Assembly: GCA_030158725.1 (NCBI GenBank)
Contig: JAOASJ010000066.1
Location: 5,995-50,622 of the forward strand
Origin: Bacteroidia bacterium
GTDB taxonomy: Bacteria > Bacteroidota > Bacteroidia > NS11-12g > UBA955
Length of the DNA: 44,628 nt
Direction of reading: 5' to 3'
In this document: positions 43,601-44,628 of the stretch, in pieces
Layout: every line of letters begins with the position of its first letter
Numbering within the stretch: the first letter of the stretch is position 1
Translations under genes and position numbers: made by a program
Notes under the pieces: model-generated
The model's input: the letters and a program-made list of their open reading frames with translations, nothing else
What the model was told of the DNA's origin: nothing
The model's database searches: none

Positions 43601-44628
43601 GTACAATCATTGTTGTTAATGACTTAACAAAACCAGTTCTAACTTTAAATCCTGGTAATGCAGGTTGTATCGAAGCTAGAAGAGACAATGCTCCTTATGT
43701 TGATCCAGGTGCAACTGCAACTGATAACAAAGCTCCATTTAACTTAACTTCTTCAATTCTTACAACTGGATCTGTTGATTCACGTACAATTGGTAACTAT
43801 GTAATCACCTACACTGTAAAAGACGTAGCTGGTAATATGGTTAGTAAAACAAGAACAGTTTGTGTTGAAGATACTAAAGCACCATCTATCGATACTGCAG
43901 GTGACAATAGAATCCAAATCGGTAGTGTTTGGTTTGACCAAACAACTGCACTTGATGCTTATGACAATTCACCAGTATTAGTAAAAACTTGGGGCTTCAA
44001 TGGTCCAGTTAACACTTTATTGAGAAGAACATATCCAGTTGTTTACACTGCATACGATCAAAGTTCAAATCAAGCAACTGCAATTACTAGAAACTACAGA
44101 GTAGATGACTTTATTGCTCCGATTATTAGCTTGAACACTTTTGATATTGTTTATCATGAAGTAAGAACTCCTTACAACTCAGTTACAGCATCTGTAACAG
44201 ACAACTACTACACTGTAGGTCAAGTTAGTTTGGTTAAAATCTTCAGCGATGTTGATGCTACTAAATTAGGTACTTACACTGAAGTATTCGAAGCTGTTGA
44301 TGGTTCTGGAAACAAAACTCAAAAGACCCGTACAGTTAAAGTAGTAGATACTGAAGCTCCAAGAATCTGGGGTGAAATCATCCACGGTTGCGTAGGTGAA
44401 AATATCTGGCCAATGTATGGAATTTCTACTACTGACAACTACTACAGTCCTGCAGACTTGAAACCTTTGGTTGAGATTGTTAACCAAAACGTTAATATCT
44501 GGGAAGAAGGTATCTATTCTATCACATATAGAGTAACAGATCCAAGTAACAACACTTCAAACGAATTCACTAGATTGGTATACTATACTTACTGGCCAAA
44601 ATGCTTTAACAGCACTGTATCAGTAAGC
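40699..44628 (+). CDS. Giant secreted multi-domain surface protein, incomplete at the window edge
   Basis: An open frame of 1310 codons with no stop before the end of the window. Signal peptide at residues 1 to about 29 (KLMLVALLLSAVGLDANA). Domains in order: GEVED 1 (about 95-205, with FIDFNNDKDFLDAGEYLG and GETVDF), two PKD-like domains (about 211-410), a CUB-like domain (about 420-545), two more PKD-like domains (about 545-740), GEVED 2 (about 755-890, WIDWNIDGDFDDAGEQ and GEFEDY), then at least five consecutive DUF5011/HYR-like Ig domains (from about 900, 978, 1060, 1140 and 1221). Such proteins are usually T9SS cargo, but the sorting domain would lie beyond the window. Codons ending in C (AAC, TAC) and GCT/ACT are far commoner than in neighbours, suggesting high expression. 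Adhesion is inferred. Confidence 0.85.
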   Translation, partial: MKKLITNLKMLKLMLVALLLSAVGLDANAQAAPWCDGYHMYNNTTNYTSSNYIFALEQIRISVGTQVIYNHAADGYSGGSSCGLEWRLSNSPSRALDLTAGNTYTVEASGSSGSYAYGGSIGVFIDFNNDKDFLDAGEYLGSFSVPGTVQVPSTLGSKTFTIPCNVTPSATRMRVVGNYSGYPMNASYGCSTCSGPPYYGETVDFSINLVLPTSVSANFVAPSSVWVKTVNKFINSNQSGYTEHAWDANNDGTWEQRGVTPNYSNSQFLWSTPGNKCVKLRSTNCLGRDSIVKCFNVVAPTAIPVVDFVADRVLIEQYESMQLFDLSSNGPYDWTWDVYDSTTYASSGYYPNLTDGDLYSDPWGNGNNEFTRNPEFAFDVPGCYTVVLTARNDVGPSAPKRKVCYVTVTLPTQYNLGYGTYGPNNDNVVGSPSGTIFDDGGPNLSYGGGQGLGTRSYLQITPCNASKIVLKMTQLKFKDAADKLSVWDGKTPGGPGTTLLASWGSNSKAPQTVTATSGSMYLLFESDAAGTDSGYAGSYTSELGPASLPVPSFSTNTVPSYNATPVLFTNTTSNIVGVPTWEWTIDDNQVARNANKDFRYTFYTDGQYKVCLEIKSCVGNNKSCTTIDVVTPSTQTTLDFIASNRRPNINVDITTLRPLSDKANRFEWTIFPATYTLMNPPAGPSTYGTGFIKYNATPGDSIPTPRLKFTSPGCYTITLKAYNSLDPTNTTKTVVKNKFICALDYCSPSAYILSSDVGINRVKVLDGSTELINNYSTSGVASYTNYSNTIQANLTFGKSYSLEVSRTGTVDPANRKAWIDWNIDGDFDDAGEQILTEGSTYNSTVNVSFTVPALAQSFEGLTKLRIAANYNNESTTNCGPITAGEFEDYGIVLYNDNNPPVITLNGNDTVRIEVGTSYTDAGATAYDASEGPLTPIGTTDLDATVTGLYTYEYNVTDKSGNKAAPAIRTIIVVNDLTKPVLTLNPGNAGCIEARRDNAPYVDPGATATDNKAPFNLTSSILTTGSVDSRTIGNYVITYTVKDVAGNMVSKTRTVCVEDTKAPSIDTAGDNRIQIGSVWFDQTTALDAYDNSPVLVKTWGFNGPVNTLLRRTYPVVYTAYDQSSNQATAITRNYRVDDFIAPIISLNTFDIVYHEVRTPYNSVTASVTDNYYTVGQVSLVKIFSDVDATKLGTYTEVFEAVDGSGNKTQKTRTVKVVDTEAPRIWGEIIHGCVGENIWPMYGISTTDNYYSPADLKPLVEIVNQNVNIWEEGIYSITYRVTDPSNNTSNEFTRLVYYTYWPKCFNSTVSVS

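Noticed and set aside
1-44628. Insertion sequence, prophage, tRNA or integration site
   Set aside because: No transposase, integrase, phage structural gene, tRNA-like cloverleaf or flanking direct repeats were recognised.

Overview
The window is a strongly AT-rich, gene-dense stretch of a Bacteroidota chromosome, probably a gliding or T9SS-bearing lineage. Five things support this. Many genes are preceded by the Bacteroidota -7 box TAnnTTTG. There is a T9SS type B (CHU_C) secreted protein and a GldM-like protein. BshA for bacillithiol synthesis is present. The third metal-binding position of YbeY reads as in Bacteroidota. There are many Bacteroidota-style lipoproteins and PKD/GEVED adhesin-like domains. 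No rRNA, tRNA, insertion sequence, prophage or CRISPR array was seen.

Layout. Bases 2-11634 (almost all minus strand) are a surface-carbohydrate locus. It holds a sugar formyltransferase, a polysaccharide deacetylase, a PglK-type ABC flippase, a WlbA-like dehydrogenase and a DPM1-like glycosyltransferase. A 366-base leader follows, and then a second operon with a UpxY/RfaH-like NusG paralogue, Wzm, Wzt, a NodU/CmcH carbamoyltransferase and a GT11 fucosyltransferase. One plus-strand gene (9276-9851), possibly a divergent LUD protein, interrupts it. Bases 11820-15172 carry aromatic amino acid catabolism: homogentisate dioxygenase, HPPD and tryptophan dioxygenase. Bases 15743-23649 are a tightly coupled six-gene operon: an active/inactive M16 peptidase pair, a T9SS secreted protein, YbeY, MnmG and an Ig-like lipoprotein. 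Inside it lie three copies of the ParB-binding palindrome GTTCCACGTGGAAC within 0.9 kb. Then come pheS, bshA, a free-standing GldM C-terminal-like protein and a large Asp-box (VPS10-like) protein closed by a strong bidirectional terminator. Bases 31021-40552 hold envelope and housekeeping genes: small lipoproteins, a DUF2306 membrane protein, YifB, a TPR protein, DsbD, GmhA and a GH73-LysM hydrolase. From 40699 to the window edge runs an incomplete giant secreted protein with GEVED, PKD, CUB-like and at least five DUF5011/HYR-like domains.

The two observations most worth following are the parS cluster beside mnmG, which suggests origin-proximal DNA, and a set of promoters whose -7 box ends exactly 4 bases before the start codon, which predicts leaderless mRNAs.
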